The position numbers and the translations under genes were made by a program. Under the pieces are notes generated by a model, which was given only the letters and a program-made list of their open reading frames with translations, had not been told where the DNA came from and did no database searches. Of a stretch of DNA of 24,697 nucleotides, positions 6,853 through 14,176 are shown piece by piece (positions within the stretch are counted from its first letter, which is position 1; each line of letters starts with the position of its first letter). The stretch comes from Sphingomonadales bacterium (GTDB lineage: Bacteria > Pseudomonadota > Alphaproteobacteria > Sphingomonadales > Sphingomonadaceae). The DNA lies in NCBI GenBank assembly GCA_025360285.1, contig JANYCM010000099.1, positions 1 through 24,697 of the forward strand, given 5' to 3'.

Positions 6853-7647
6853 ATGCGTAAATTTTTGGTGGTCACCGGCCTGGTGGCGGTTCTGGCGGCA
6901 ACGGCGGCGAGCGCCAATGACGCGTCGTCGCAAATCCTCATCCTCAAGCCCGATCAGTCAGGTTTCGACATCAGCAATGCCTTTGGTAACGGCATGGGCA
7001 CCCTGCCCAACAGCCTGGTCGCCGCCGGCGGCAGCGGCAGTGTCACCGCTGACAGCATCAACGGCGGCTCGCTCCACGCGCTGTTCACCTCGCAGACCTT
7101 CGGCCAGGCCAGCGGCTTTCTCAACTACAGCATTTCGGTGGTTGGCCCGGCGGGTCCGGCGGTTACCGTGCTGGTCACCACCAGCGGCTTCACCAGCGCG
7201 GTGGGCGACATGGCGGCCTTTGCCAGCCTGCGCATCGGTTCGCTCTACCAGGCACCGGGCGGCGGTGAATCGCCCGATTTTCCGCTTATCCAGAACGCCG
7301 GCAGCTGTTCGGGCAGCGAGGCGGGCTGCGCCCCGGCGCCGGTGCAGGCAGCTTGGAACCTGTCGGCCTTCACCATCATGCTGGTGCCCAACCGCATCTA
7401 TCCGGTGGCGCTCAGTGTGACGCTCAGCCAGACCGGCTATAACAATAATGGCGTGTTCGGCAGCGGTTCGGGTGAGGCCTATGTCGATCCGGTGTTTTCA
7501 ATCGCACCCGGCTTCAACGGCTACACGCTGCAATCCAGCCTCGCACCGGTGCCCGAACCGGCCAGCTGGCTGCTGCTGATCATGGGCTTTGCCGCCACCG
7601 GCATCGCCCTGCGCCGCCGCGCTACCCGTCCGCTGCCGGCAGGATAA
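6853..7647 (+). CDS. Exported PEP-CTERM protein (PEPxxW type)
   Basis: A 264-residue secreted protein. Residues 1-22 form a signal peptide (MRKFLVVTGLVAVLAATAASA) with a likely cut after ASA. The mature region is rich in Gly, Ser, Asn and Ala and contains GSCSGSEAGCAP, whose two Cys could form a disulfide. The C-terminus is PVPEPASWLLLIMGFAATG followed by RRRATRP: the sorting signal (PEP motif, membrane helix, Arg tail) recognised by exosortase. The function of the mature domain is not recognised; such proteins are usually surface or biofilm-matrix components. ATG 6853 is chosen because it begins the signal peptide and follows a G-rich Shine-Dalgarno-like stretch. Its last 26 bases overlap the convergent histidine kinase gene. 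No exosortase gene lies in the window. Confidence 0.87.
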   Translation: MRKFLVVTGLVAVLAATAASANDASSQILILKPDQSGFDISNAFGNGMGTLPNSLVAAGGSGSVTADSINGGSLHALFTSQTFGQASGFLNYSISVVGPAGPAVTVLVTTSGFTSAVGDMAAFASLRIGSLYQAPGGGESPDFPLIQNAGSCSGSEAGCAPAPVQAAWNLSAFTIMLVPNRIYPVALSVTLSQTGYNNNGVFGSGSGEAYVDPVFSIAPGFNGYTLQSSLAPVPEPASWLLLIMGFAATGIALRRRATRPLPAG

Positions 7648-9076
7648 GCCGCACCAGCAAGCCGCCCAGATCCTCCGATTCATCCAGCGTCACCGTGCCG
7701 CCGTGGATTTCGGCAACTTCGCGGACGATGGCGAGGCCCAGACCGGTGCCCGGCTTGTCGGTATCCAGCCGTTCGCCGCGCGCAAACAGCCGGTCCCGAT
7801 CGGCGGCGGCGATGCCGCGGCCATCATCCTCCACCATGATCTCCACCTGCCGCGGCCCGCCGCCCACCGTCACGAACACCCGGCCGCCGCCATGCAGCGC
7901 GGCATTGTCGATCAGATTGCCGATCATTTCCTCCAGGTCCTGGCGTTCACCGCGGAATATCTTGGTCTTGTCGCCGGCCATGTCGATGGTGACCCGGTCG
8001 CGGTGAATGCGTTCCACGGTGCGTACAATCGCCTGGATCGACGGCCAGACATCGGCGCGCGCCGATGACACGCCGCGCCGCCCGGCGACCCGTGCCCGCG
8101 TCAATTGATGATCGACATGGCGGCGCATGATGTTGACCTGCGCCGCCACCGCCAGCGCCAGCGGATCATCCCTCCCTTGCGTTTCGCCGATCAGCACGCT
8201 CATCGGCGTCTTCAACGCATGCGCCAGATTGCCGGCATGGCGCCGCGCCGCTTCGGCCTGGGCCTCGTTATGCGCCAGAAGATCGTTGATCTCGCCCACC
8301 AATGGCGCAATCTCGTCGGGAAAATCCTCGGTGACGCGCTTTTCGGCGCCCGATTTGATCGCCGCAATGGCGCGGCTGACACGGCCGAGCGGCGACAGGC
8401 CATAGGTTGATTGCAGCGCCGCCAGCGCCAGCAGCCCCAGCCCCAGCCCGCCCAGCGACCAGAACAGGATCGCCCGCAACCGCCCGACCTGGACATCCAG
8501 ATCGCGGGTCGATTGCGCCACCTGGAAATAGAAACGCGTCGCCGATCCCGGCAGCCGCACATCCCGGCCAATCACGCGCAGCGGCTCCCCCGGAAAGACA
8601 TCGCTGTTGTACCGGCACAATTGCCGGCAATCGGCGCTGGGCGAGGGCCCCAGCACCCGGTCCCACAAGGACCGCGACGGGAACGCCGCCTGCCCCGTTG
8701 CCGATACCTGCCAGTACAGTCCCGAATAGGGTTCGGAAAACCGCTGGTCGCCCAGCGGCCGCAGGAAGCGCACCGCACCGGTTTCGTCCAGATCGGCGGC
8801 GTTGATCATGCCATCGAGCGCAAAGCCCAATTGCCCGTCGAAATTGCTGGTAATGGCGCCGACCAGCACGCGATCGAGCGCATAGCCGCCCAGCCCCAAC
8901 AGCGGTATGATCCACACCGCTGCCAGCGCGATCATCCGCAGCCGCAGTGATCCCGACAGGCGCAGCGACCCCGACAAGCGCCGCCGCAGCGATCCCGACA
9001 GGCGCCGCCGCGCCGGTCTGGCCAGCGTTACCGGCGCGGTAACGGCCTCAGGCGATTTCGTTGAGGCTGTAGCCAA
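7622..9076 (-). CDS. Two-component sensor histidine kinase (PhoQ/FeuQ-like layout)
   Basis: Membrane sensor kinase, partner of the regulator encoded just upstream. Layout of the 484-residue reading: basic N-terminus with three LSGSLR repeats (25-45), membrane helix about 48-68, periplasmic sensor domain about 69-198 with a Cys pair (150, 154), second helix about 201-221, HAMP-like linker from LSPLGRVSRAI, H-box His286 in LAHALKTP, N-box GNLIDNA with Asn391, then DDGRG and GTGLGL ATP-lid motifs. All catalytic residues are present. The start is uncertain: TTG 9076 overlaps the regulator gene by 29 bp, and the next in-frame candidate is ATG 8935 at the first helix, which would remove the repeats. 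HALKTP kinases of this layout often sense divalent metals, cationic compounds or envelope stress; the signal here is unknown. The 3' end overlaps the PEP-CTERM gene. Confidence 0.9.
   Translation of the reverse strand: MATASTKSPEAVTAPVTLARPARRRLSGSLRRRLSGSLRLSGSLRLRMIALAAVWIIPLLGLGGYALDRVLVGAITSNFDGQLGFALDGMINAADLDETGAVRFLRPLGDQRFSEPYSGLYWQVSATGQAAFPSRSLWDRVLGPSPSADCRQLCRYNSDVFPGEPLRVIGRDVRLPGSATRFYFQVAQSTRDLDVQVGRLRAILFWSLGGLGLGLLALAALQSTYGLSPLGRVSRAIAAIKSGAEKRVTEDFPDEIAPLVGEINDLLAHNEAQAEAARRHAGNLAHALKTPMSVLIGETQGRDDPLALAVAAQVNIMRRHVDHQLTRARVAGRRGVSSARADVWPSIQAIVRTVERIHRDRVTIDMAGDKTKIFRGERQDLEEMIGNLIDNAALHGGGRVFVTVGGGPRQVEIMVEDDGRGIAAADRDRLFARGERLDTDKPGTGLGLAIVREVAEIHGGTVTLDESEDLGGLLVRLILPAADG
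8943..9002. repeat. 18-bp minisatellite inside the histidine kinase gene
   Basis: Three copies of CGCAGYGAYCCCGACARG lie at 8943-8960, 8961-8978 and 8985-9002; the last two are separated by a 6-bp CGCCGC insert. On the minus strand each copy encodes LSGSLR within a run of arginines next to the first membrane helix. The unit is a multiple of three, so copy-number change would keep the frame. Confidence 0.85.
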
Positions 9077-9710
9077 GGCCGCGGGTCGTGCTGATCAGAT
9101 CGGGGCCGAGTTTCTTGCGGATGCGGGTGATGAACACCTCGATGGTGTTCGAATCGCGATCGAAATCCTGGTCATAGATATGTTCGATCAGTTCGGTGCG
9201 GCTGACCACCTTGCCCTTGTGATGCATCAGATAGCTGAGCAGCTTGAACTCCTGCGCCGTCAGCTTGACGGGCTCACCATCCAGCGTCACCCGGCCGGAG
9301 CGCGAATCGAGCCGCACGCCACCGGCAATAAGCTCCGAACTCGCCTGGCCGGCGGCGCGGCGGATCAGGGCCCGCAACCGCGCGATCAATTCCTCGGTCT
9401 GGAACGGCTTGGCGAGATAGTCATCGGCGCCGGCATCCAGCCCCGCCACCTTGTCGGACCAGCTGTCGCGTGCCGTCAGCACCAGCACCGGCATCACCAG
9501 CCCGGCCTTGCGCCAGCGATCGAGCACCGTCAGCCCGTCGATCTCGGGCAGGCCGAGATCGAGGATTACGGCATCATAGCTTTCGGTGCTGCCGAGGTAA
9601 TGCGCATCCTCGCCATCGCTGGCGGTATCGACGGCATAGCCCGCCGATTCGAGCGCCGTCTTCAACTGGCGCTGCAGATTGGGTTCGTCCTCGACAACCA
9701 GAATACGCAT
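9048..9710 (-). CDS. OmpR/PhoP-family response regulator
   Basis: DNA-binding response regulator of 220 residues. The receiver domain (1-115) has the acidic pair in VVEDEP (residues 7-8), the phosphoacceptor Asp51 in ILDLGLP, the Thr in LTARD and Lys101 in LAKPF. The C-terminal winged-helix domain (about 128-217) carries LTAQEFKLLSYLMHHKGKVVSR, a wing-helix segment with NTIEVFITRIRKKLG, and TTRGLGYSL. All key residues are intact. ATG 9710 opens the receiver domain in the usual way. It sits between a PepSY protein gene (18 bp upstream) and the kinase gene (29-bp overlap), so the three form one operon. It most resembles the PhoP/PmrA/FeuP branch; the target promoters are not visible, although dyads lie upstream of the operon. 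Confidence 0.95.
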   Translation of the reverse strand: MRILVVEDEPNLQRQLKTALESAGYAVDTASDGEDAHYLGSTESYDAVILDLGLPEIDGLTVLDRWRKAGLVMPVLVLTARDSWSDKVAGLDAGADDYLAKPFQTEELIARLRALIRRAAGQASSELIAGGVRLDSRSGRVTLDGEPVKLTAQEFKLLSYLMHHKGKVVSRTELIEHIYDQDFDRDSNTIEVFITRIRKKLGPDLISTTRGLGYSLNEIA

Positions 9711-9728
9711 GATGACCCTTGAAAATGC

Positions 9729-10010
9729 CTAGAAACTTTGCCGGGACAGGCGTTGCCCGGTGCGCGCATCGACGTCGATATTAACCACATTGCCCTCAAT
9801 GACAAAACGGAAGCGATAGCGCTTCGCCGAGGCATCGAATTCCGCCCCGACATAATCGCCATGCACCTGGGCAATGATGCGGTTGCGGATCACCTCGAAC
9901 GGCATCACCTCACCGGCATCAACCATGTCGCGCAGCGTGTTCGGCCCAGCCGCCTGCACCGGGCCAGCAAAGCCGACGAGAAGCAACAGCAGGGCGATCA
10001 GGCGGGACAT
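9729..10010 (-). CDS. Small periplasmic PepSY-domain protein, likely modulator of the adjacent sensor kinase
   Basis: A 93-residue exported protein. Residues 1-20 are a signal peptide (MSRLIALLLLLVGFAGPVQA). The remainder is one PepSY-like domain: PFEVIRNRIIAQVHGDYVGAE, then AKRYRFRFVIEGNVVNIDVDARTG ending RLSRQSF, the strand-turn-strand with VDARTG that typifies the family. ATG 10010 is chosen because the signal peptide starts there. It is the first gene of an operon with an OmpR-type regulator and a sensor kinase. From memory, Sinorhizobium FeuN is a small periplasmic protein encoded next to feuPQ that restrains the kinase; this arrangement is comparable, but equivalence is inference. No protease or catalytic residues are expected. 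Confidence 0.82.
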   Translation of the reverse strand: MSRLIALLLLLVGFAGPVQAAGPNTLRDMVDAGEVMPFEVIRNRIIAQVHGDYVGAEFDASAKRYRFRFVIEGNVVNIDVDARTGQRLSRQSF

Positions 10011-10193
10011 GACGGTGACTGAACCTCTTTCACCCGCCGCAATGCCGCCCCACCGCTGAATAGCCCATGAATATTCGCGGGATATGCTGGCGCGATCCCT
10101 GCCATATCTGCTCAGCCCTTGCCCTTGCTCTTGCCCTTGCCGCCAATCCGCGCCACCTGCGGCACAATTCTCACAGGTCCCCCAAAGCGCCCC
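10011..10193. promoter_or_regulatory. Divergent control region between the PepSY operon and uup, with a dyad
   Basis: The region holds GATATG (10081-10086) and CATATC (10103-10108), a perfect 6-bp dyad with a 16-bp gap, next to the palindrome GAATATTC just upstream. OmpR-type regulators bind paired half-sites, so autoregulation by the adjacent regulator is possible. No clear sigma-70 hexamers were assigned. Confidence 0.35.
10115..10138. repeat. Hexanucleotide tandem repeat GCCCTT x4
   Basis: Four head-to-tail copies of GCCCTT, the third reading GCTCTT, lie 55-79 bp before the uup start. This is a short simple-sequence tract. If read on the minus strand it would encode alternating Gly/Ser-Lys, but no gene is supported there. 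Confidence 0.7.
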
Positions 10194-12011
10194 ATGCCCG
10201 AACCCATCCTTACCCTTGAAAATGCCGGCCTGCGCCAGGGCGGCAGCTGGCTGTTCCGCGGCCTTGATCTGACCATCGATGCGCGGGATCGCCTGGCGCT
10301 GATCGGCCGCAATGGCGTCGGCAAGACGACGCTGTTGAAACTGATCGCCGGCGAGATCGAGCTTGATGAGGGCCGGCGCGCCGTATCCCCTGCCCTGCGC
10401 ATCGTCCGGCTGGAACAGGATCCGGACCTGGCGGGCTTTGCCACGCTGGGCGATTATGTCCGCGCCGGCGATAATTCGCCCGCCGATCACCTGCTCGATT
10501 CGGTCGCCAGCCGGCTGGGTGCCGATCTCGATCGCGACGCCAGCACCGCCTCAGGGGGTGAACGCCGCCGCGCCGCGCTGGTGCGGGCGCTGGCCGAACA
10601 ACCCGATCTGCTGCTGCTCGACGAACCCACCAACCATCTCGATATCGCCGCCATCGAATGGCTGGAAAACTGGCTGGATCGCTTCAACGGCGGCTTTCTG
10701 TCGATCAGCCATGACCGCACTTTCCTCACCCGGCTGACGAAGAACTGCCTGTGGCTGGATCGCGGCACGCTGCGCCGTGCCGAAGTCGGTTTCGGCGGTT
10801 TCGAGGAATGGTCGGATCGTGTCGCCGCCGAGGAAGCCAAGAACGCCTCCAAGCTCGATACCAAATTGCGCGCCGAGGAACATTGGCTGCTGCGCGGCGT
10901 CACCGCGCGGCGCAGCCGCAACGAGGGCCGGCTGGCGAAACTCATCGAACTGCGCGCCGAACGCAAGGCGATGACGACGGGCGATGCCGTCGCCAAGATC
11001 GCCACCACCGCCGATGATGGCAAGACCAAGGTGCTGATCGACGCCCAGCACGCCGCCATCGCCTTTGACGGCCGGCCGATCCTGCGCGACCTGTCCCTGC
11101 GCATCCGCCGCGGCGATCGCATCGGCATCATCGGCCCCAATGGCGCCGGCAAATCGACGCTGATCCGGCTGCTGCTTGGGCAATTGCAGCCTGATTCCGG
11201 CGTCATCAAGCGCGCCAAGACGCTGAACCCCACCGTCATCGATCAGCGCCGCCAGCGGCTGGATGCCGAAAATGGCGTCGGCAAGACGGTGCGCGACGTG
11301 CTGGCCGATGGCGGCGAATGGCTGGAAGTCGGCGGGGTGCGCAAGCATATCGCCGGATACCTCAAGGAATTCCTGTTCGATCCGTCGGTTATCGACGCGC
11401 CGGTCGATGGCTTTTCCGGCGGCGAACGTTCGCGGCTGTTGCTCGCCCGCGAATTCGCCACGCCGTCAAACCTGCTGGTCCTTGATGAACCGACCAATGA
11501 CCTCGACATGGAAACCCTCGATCTGCTCGAGGAGGTCCTCGAAGGCTATGCCGGCACGGTGCTGCTGGTCAGCCATGACCGCGCCTTTCTGGACCGCGTC
11601 GTCACCATGGTTGTCGCGCTGGATGGCGAAGGCAATTCCGAAACCGTGGTCGGCGGCTGGTCGGACTGGGCGGCCTTTGCCAGGGACAAGATGGCGGCGG
11701 CCCGCAGCGCCGCGCGCGACGCCAATCGCCCCAAAACCAGCAACGCCAACGCCCCCGCCAGCCCCAGAAAAGCCGCCGGCAAGCTGAGCTATAATGACGC
11801 CCGTGAACTCGCCGACCTGCCCAAGAAAATCGAGCTGCTCACCGCCGCCATCAGCCGCCATGAGGCCGTGCTCGCCGACCCGGCGCTGTATGCCCGTGAC
11901 AACAAGCGCTTCGTCGCGGTCTCCGCCGAACTCGCCCGCGTCCGCGCCGACCTGGCCGCCGCCGAAACCCGCTGGCTGGCGCTGGCCGAAAAGGAAGCCG
12001 CGCTGTCATGA
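10194..12011 (+). CDS. uup: ABC-F family ATPase, Uup-like
   Basis: A 605-residue soluble protein with two ABC ATPase domains and no membrane segments. Domain 1: Walker A GRNGVGKTT (38-46), signature SGGERRR (120-126), Walker B with DEPTNHLD (143-150). Domain 2: Walker A GPNGAGKST (314-322), signature FSGGERS (407-413), DEPTNDLD (431-438). The linker between them is charged and helical. After an Ala/Pro/Lys-rich stretch, residues from about 530 to 605 form a coiled-coil tail (KLSYNDARELADLPKKIELL onward), as in Uup; EttA lacks this extension. ABC-F proteins act on the ribosome; Uup also influences DNA transactions and transposon excision in E. coli. ATG 10194 begins the family-typical MPEPILTLEN. 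Resistance-type ABC-F proteins share the fold but usually lack this tail. Confidence 0.88.
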   Translation: MPEPILTLENAGLRQGGSWLFRGLDLTIDARDRLALIGRNGVGKTTLLKLIAGEIELDEGRRAVSPALRIVRLEQDPDLAGFATLGDYVRAGDNSPADHLLDSVASRLGADLDRDASTASGGERRRAALVRALAEQPDLLLLDEPTNHLDIAAIEWLENWLDRFNGGFLSISHDRTFLTRLTKNCLWLDRGTLRRAEVGFGGFEEWSDRVAAEEAKNASKLDTKLRAEEHWLLRGVTARRSRNEGRLAKLIELRAERKAMTTGDAVAKIATTADDGKTKVLIDAQHAAIAFDGRPILRDLSLRIRRGDRIGIIGPNGAGKSTLIRLLLGQLQPDSGVIKRAKTLNPTVIDQRRQRLDAENGVGKTVRDVLADGGEWLEVGGVRKHIAGYLKEFLFDPSVIDAPVDGFSGGERSRLLLAREFATPSNLLVLDEPTNDLDMETLDLLEEVLEGYAGTVLLVSHDRAFLDRVVTMVVALDGEGNSETVVGGWSDWAAFARDKMAAARSAARDANRPKTSNANAPASPRKAAGKLSYNDARELADLPKKIELLTAAISRHEAVLADPALYARDNKRFVAVSAELARVRADLAAAETRWLALAEKEAALS

Positions 12012-12212
12012 CGCCGGCGCCCGATCTTTCCGCCTTCGCAACGATAGTGATTGCGTCAAAATGCCTCGCCAGATGGCGGCGGCCGTTCTATCAACCAATT
12101 TCGTGACGCCCCTCAAACCCTTGGGCCTGACAGTCATGCGTTGCCTCTTCGTCCGCGCCAGCACCGCCTGCGCCGCCGCCGTTCGACACGTTTCGGCGCA
12201 GTCCGGCGGATG

Positions 12213-12231
12213 TGTGATGTTGGACATCACA
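12213..12231. promoter_or_regulatory. Perfect dyad overlapping the start codon of the HisKA_2 kinase gene
   Basis: TGTGATGT-TGG-ACATCACA is a perfect 8-bp inverted repeat whose last base is the A of ATG 12231. In DNA it could be an operator; in mRNA it would fold back and hide the region before the start codon. The rest of the 219-bp gap after uup (12012-12230) shows no supported gene or clear promoter. Confidence 0.45.
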
Positions 12232-13316
12232 TGACGGCCGACAACAGCGCCAGCACCGCCAGCCCCGACAATATCAGCATGGAATCCCTGCTGAACACGC
12301 CCGCTCTGGCGACCGCACTGGAAAATGACCGCTTTCGGCAATTCCTGGATCATGTACCGGTCGCCATCGCCGTGTCGGAAATTCCCGGCGAGACCATCGC
12401 CTATGCCAATTTTGAATTCGAACGCATCGCCGGGGAAGCTGCTGCCGCTATTGAAGGCAAGCCTTGGCATGACCTGGATATCGCTGCGGCGGCCAATGAC
12501 AAGGGCGCGCTCGCCGACGCCATTGTCTCCGATGCCGAATATATCGGCCTGTTCACCTTCGAACGCGATGGCGCGCCGGTGGCGATCGAAGCCTGGTCGA
12601 ACGTCATCGCCAATGACGATGGTTCGCCGCAATTCCGGCTGGTCGCTCTCGCCGACAGCGGTGAACGGAGCGATCACCAGGAACTGGCCAAGCGCGTCGC
12701 CGATACCGATGTGCTGCTCAAGGAACTGCAGCACCGCGTCCGCAACAATCTGCAGATTATCACCGCGCTGATCCGGCTCGAATCGCGCGGCATTCCGCAT
12801 GATGCCTCAAAGCAGCGGTTCGACCGGCTGGCCGGGCGGGTTGAATCGCTGGGCCTGCTCTATCACTCGCTGTCGGACGGCGCCGGCGGCAGCACCGTCG
12901 ACCTGGGCACCTATCTCAGCCAGATCGCGTCTTCGGTGATGCAGGCCCATGCCGTCGATGGCGTGCGACTGGAACTGAAGGTCGATTCCTGGCTGGTATC
13001 GATCGATGTCGCCATGCCCACGGGCCTGGTCGTCAATGAATTGATGACCAATTCGCTGAAATACGCCTTTGCCGGCCGTGACGGTGGCACCATCAAAGTG
13101 TCGAGCCTGACCGATGACAGCGGCTGCCGGGTGATCGTCGCCGATGATGGCAATGGCCTGCCCGACGGCGATGAATGGCCGCGCAAAGGTAAATTGGGCA
13201 ATCTGATCGTCAATTCGCTGAAACAGAATGCCCGGGCGCAGGTTTCGGTCGAATCATCGCCGGGCGCGGGCATGAAGGTGACGATCTTCTTTGCCAAGGC
13301 CGATGCGGCGCCGTGA
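12231..13316 (+). CDS. PAS-domain sensor histidine kinase, HisKA_2 family
   Basis: A 361-residue soluble kinase with no membrane helix. Residues about 33-145 form a PAS domain (FRQFLDHVPVAIAVSE through FTFERDGAPVAIEAWSNVI). The dimerisation/phosphoacceptor segment LLKELQHRVRNNLQIITALI holds His168 and is typical of HisKA_2 rather than classical HisKA. The ATPase domain has VVNELMTNSLKYAF (Asn269, Asn274) and DDGNGLPD. Kinases of this kind in alphaproteobacteria often feed light, redox or general-stress pathways that end on PhyR-type regulators; no regulator gene is adjacent, so the partner is unknown. The PAS domain lacks an obvious flavin-binding NCRFL motif, so it is not a LOV sensor. ATG 12231 is used; ATG 12210 in the same frame would add seven residues, and neither has a strong Shine-Dalgarno. 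Confidence 0.88.
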   Translation: MTADNSASTASPDNISMESLLNTPALATALENDRFRQFLDHVPVAIAVSEIPGETIAYANFEFERIAGEAAAAIEGKPWHDLDIAAAANDKGALADAIVSDAEYIGLFTFERDGAPVAIEAWSNVIANDDGSPQFRLVALADSGERSDHQELAKRVADTDVLLKELQHRVRNNLQIITALIRLESRGIPHDASKQRFDRLAGRVESLGLLYHSLSDGAGGSTVDLGTYLSQIASSVMQAHAVDGVRLELKVDSWLVSIDVAMPTGLVVNELMTNSLKYAFAGRDGGTIKVSSLTDDSGCRVIVADDGNGLPDGDEWPRKGKLGNLIVNSLKQNARAQVSVESSPGAGMKVTIFFAKADAAP

Positions 13317-13342
13317 GCATGCCGGCGTGTCGTCGTGAAAAA

Positions 13343-13365
13343 CACTGTCCATCGTGTGGATAGTG
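13343..13365. repeat. Dyad after the HisKA_2 kinase gene
   Basis: CACTGTCCA-N5-TGGATAGTG gives 9-bp arms with one mismatch, in the 121-bp gap before the PAP/fibrillin-like gene. It could be an operator for that gene or part of a weak terminator; no T-run follows it. Confidence 0.35.
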
Positions 13366-13437
13366 GCCGGCGGCGGCTTGTCGCCCGCTCGACCCGCGGC
13401 GAGGCTGGCCGCTTAAACCAGTAAAGGCGCCATCCGC

Positions 13438-14100
13438 ATGATTGCCCCCGTCAAGGCCGAACTTTTGTCCGCCATCGCCGCTGCCGAGCCCGATGGCACT
13501 TATAACGACGCCAATTTCGCCCGCATCCACGCCGCCATTGCCCAACTGACGCCGCTGACGCCGACCCCCAGCCCCTATGCGACGCCGGGCTTCGTCGCCT
13601 CGCCGTGGCGCTCGCTTTATTCGCAATTCGGGCCGCGCCACACCGCCGGCAAGCCGACGCGCCACGCCACGACGATGAACCTGCAAAGCTTCAACAAATT
13701 TCCGGCCGTCGGCATGCTGGTCACCGATATCGACCAGGAAATCAGCGCTGACGGCGCCAATTACAACAATGTGATGAGCATCGCGACACCGGATGGCGCC
13801 CACCCCGCCGAACTGATCGTCTGGGGCCGCTATGTCATCGATGCGGCGACGCCGCAGCGCTACACCGTGGACTTTTACGCCGCCGAGCTGCGCCCGCCGG
13901 CCGGCGTGTCCGACGCCGAGGTGCGGGCGCAGTTCGGCCTCGATGCCGACCACCCGCTGCGATCCGACCTCAAGCCGATGAAGCTGCATTCCGACGTCGT
14001 CTATTGCGACGACGACATGCGCATCAATTTCGGCAGCATGGGCGGGGTCTATGTGCTGCGCCGGCTAACGACGCCGGGCAAATCGGTGGCGTTCGCCTGA
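13438..14100 (+). CDS. PAP/fibrillin-like protein
   Basis: A 220-residue soluble protein without signal peptide or membrane helix. It resembles plastid-lipid-associated protein (PAP/fibrillin) domains: an N-terminal helix (KAELLSAIAAAEPDG), a strand with WRSLYSQFGPR, LQSFNKFP, then IDQEISADGANYNNV, and a closing YCDDDMRINFGSMGGVYVLRRL, which parallels the family's final acidic-Arg-Ile/Gly/Val-Phe-Val-Leu element. In plants and cyanobacteria this lipocalin-like fold binds lipids or quinones in lipid droplets and thylakoids; what it does in a proteobacterium is unclear. ATG 13438 has AAAGG about ten bases upstream. It stands between a PAS kinase and the XRE-controlled pair with no obvious functional link. 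The assignment rests on a remote motif match. Confidence 0.55.
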   Translation: MIAPVKAELLSAIAAAEPDGTYNDANFARIHAAIAQLTPLTPTPSPYATPGFVASPWRSLYSQFGPRHTAGKPTRHATTMNLQSFNKFPAVGMLVTDIDQEISADGANYNNVMSIATPDGAHPAELIVWGRYVIDAATPQRYTVDFYAAELRPPAGVSDAEVRAQFGLDADHPLRSDLKPMKLHSDVVYCDDDMRINFGSMGGVYVLRRLTTPGKSVAFA

Positions 14101-14115
14101 TGCCGCAAAAACCGC

Positions 14116-14163
14116 TTGCCTTCATGTAACCTTGGCGTTACTTTGTAACCCTTGGGTTACAAA
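14116..14163 (+). promoter_or_regulatory. Promoter with two tandem GTAAC-N6-GTTAC operators
   Basis: A promoter is visible as TTGCCT (14116-14121), a 17-bp spacer and TACTTT (14139-14144). Dyad 1 is GTAAC 14126-14130 with GTTAC 14137-14141, filling the spacer and entering the -10. Dyad 2 is GTAAC 14145-14149 with GTTAC 14156-14160, extended to 10-bp perfect arms over 14142-14163, covering the expected start of transcription. Centres are 19 bp apart. This is the geometry of repression by a small dimeric HTH protein, and one is encoded downstream at 14616. Confidence 0.75.
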
Positions 14164-14176
14164 AAAGGCCGCGCAC

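Noticed and set aside
9022..9050. GTTACC-GGCGC-GGTAAC inverted repeat at the regulator/kinase junction, resembling the GTAAC operators
   Set aside because: It lies within coding overlap, has a different spacer (GTTAC-N7-GTAAC in the opposite orientation of half-sites), and 6-bp dyads are expected by chance at this length.
9872..10060. Possible Fur or PhoP box ahead of the PepSY operon
   Set aside because: No match to either consensus could be found by eye beyond short dyads, which are recorded with the control region.
10112..10444. Minus-strand frame ending in a Gly/Lys repeat, antisense to the uup start
   Set aside because: The Lys/Gly tail comes from the GCCCTT simple repeat, and the rest is a shadow of uup.
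12060..12233. Short plus-strand frame starting ATGCCTCGCCAG between uup and the HisKA_2 kinase
   Set aside because: No Shine-Dalgarno, no recognisable domain, and it overlaps the kinase start; a hydrophobic patch alone is not enough.
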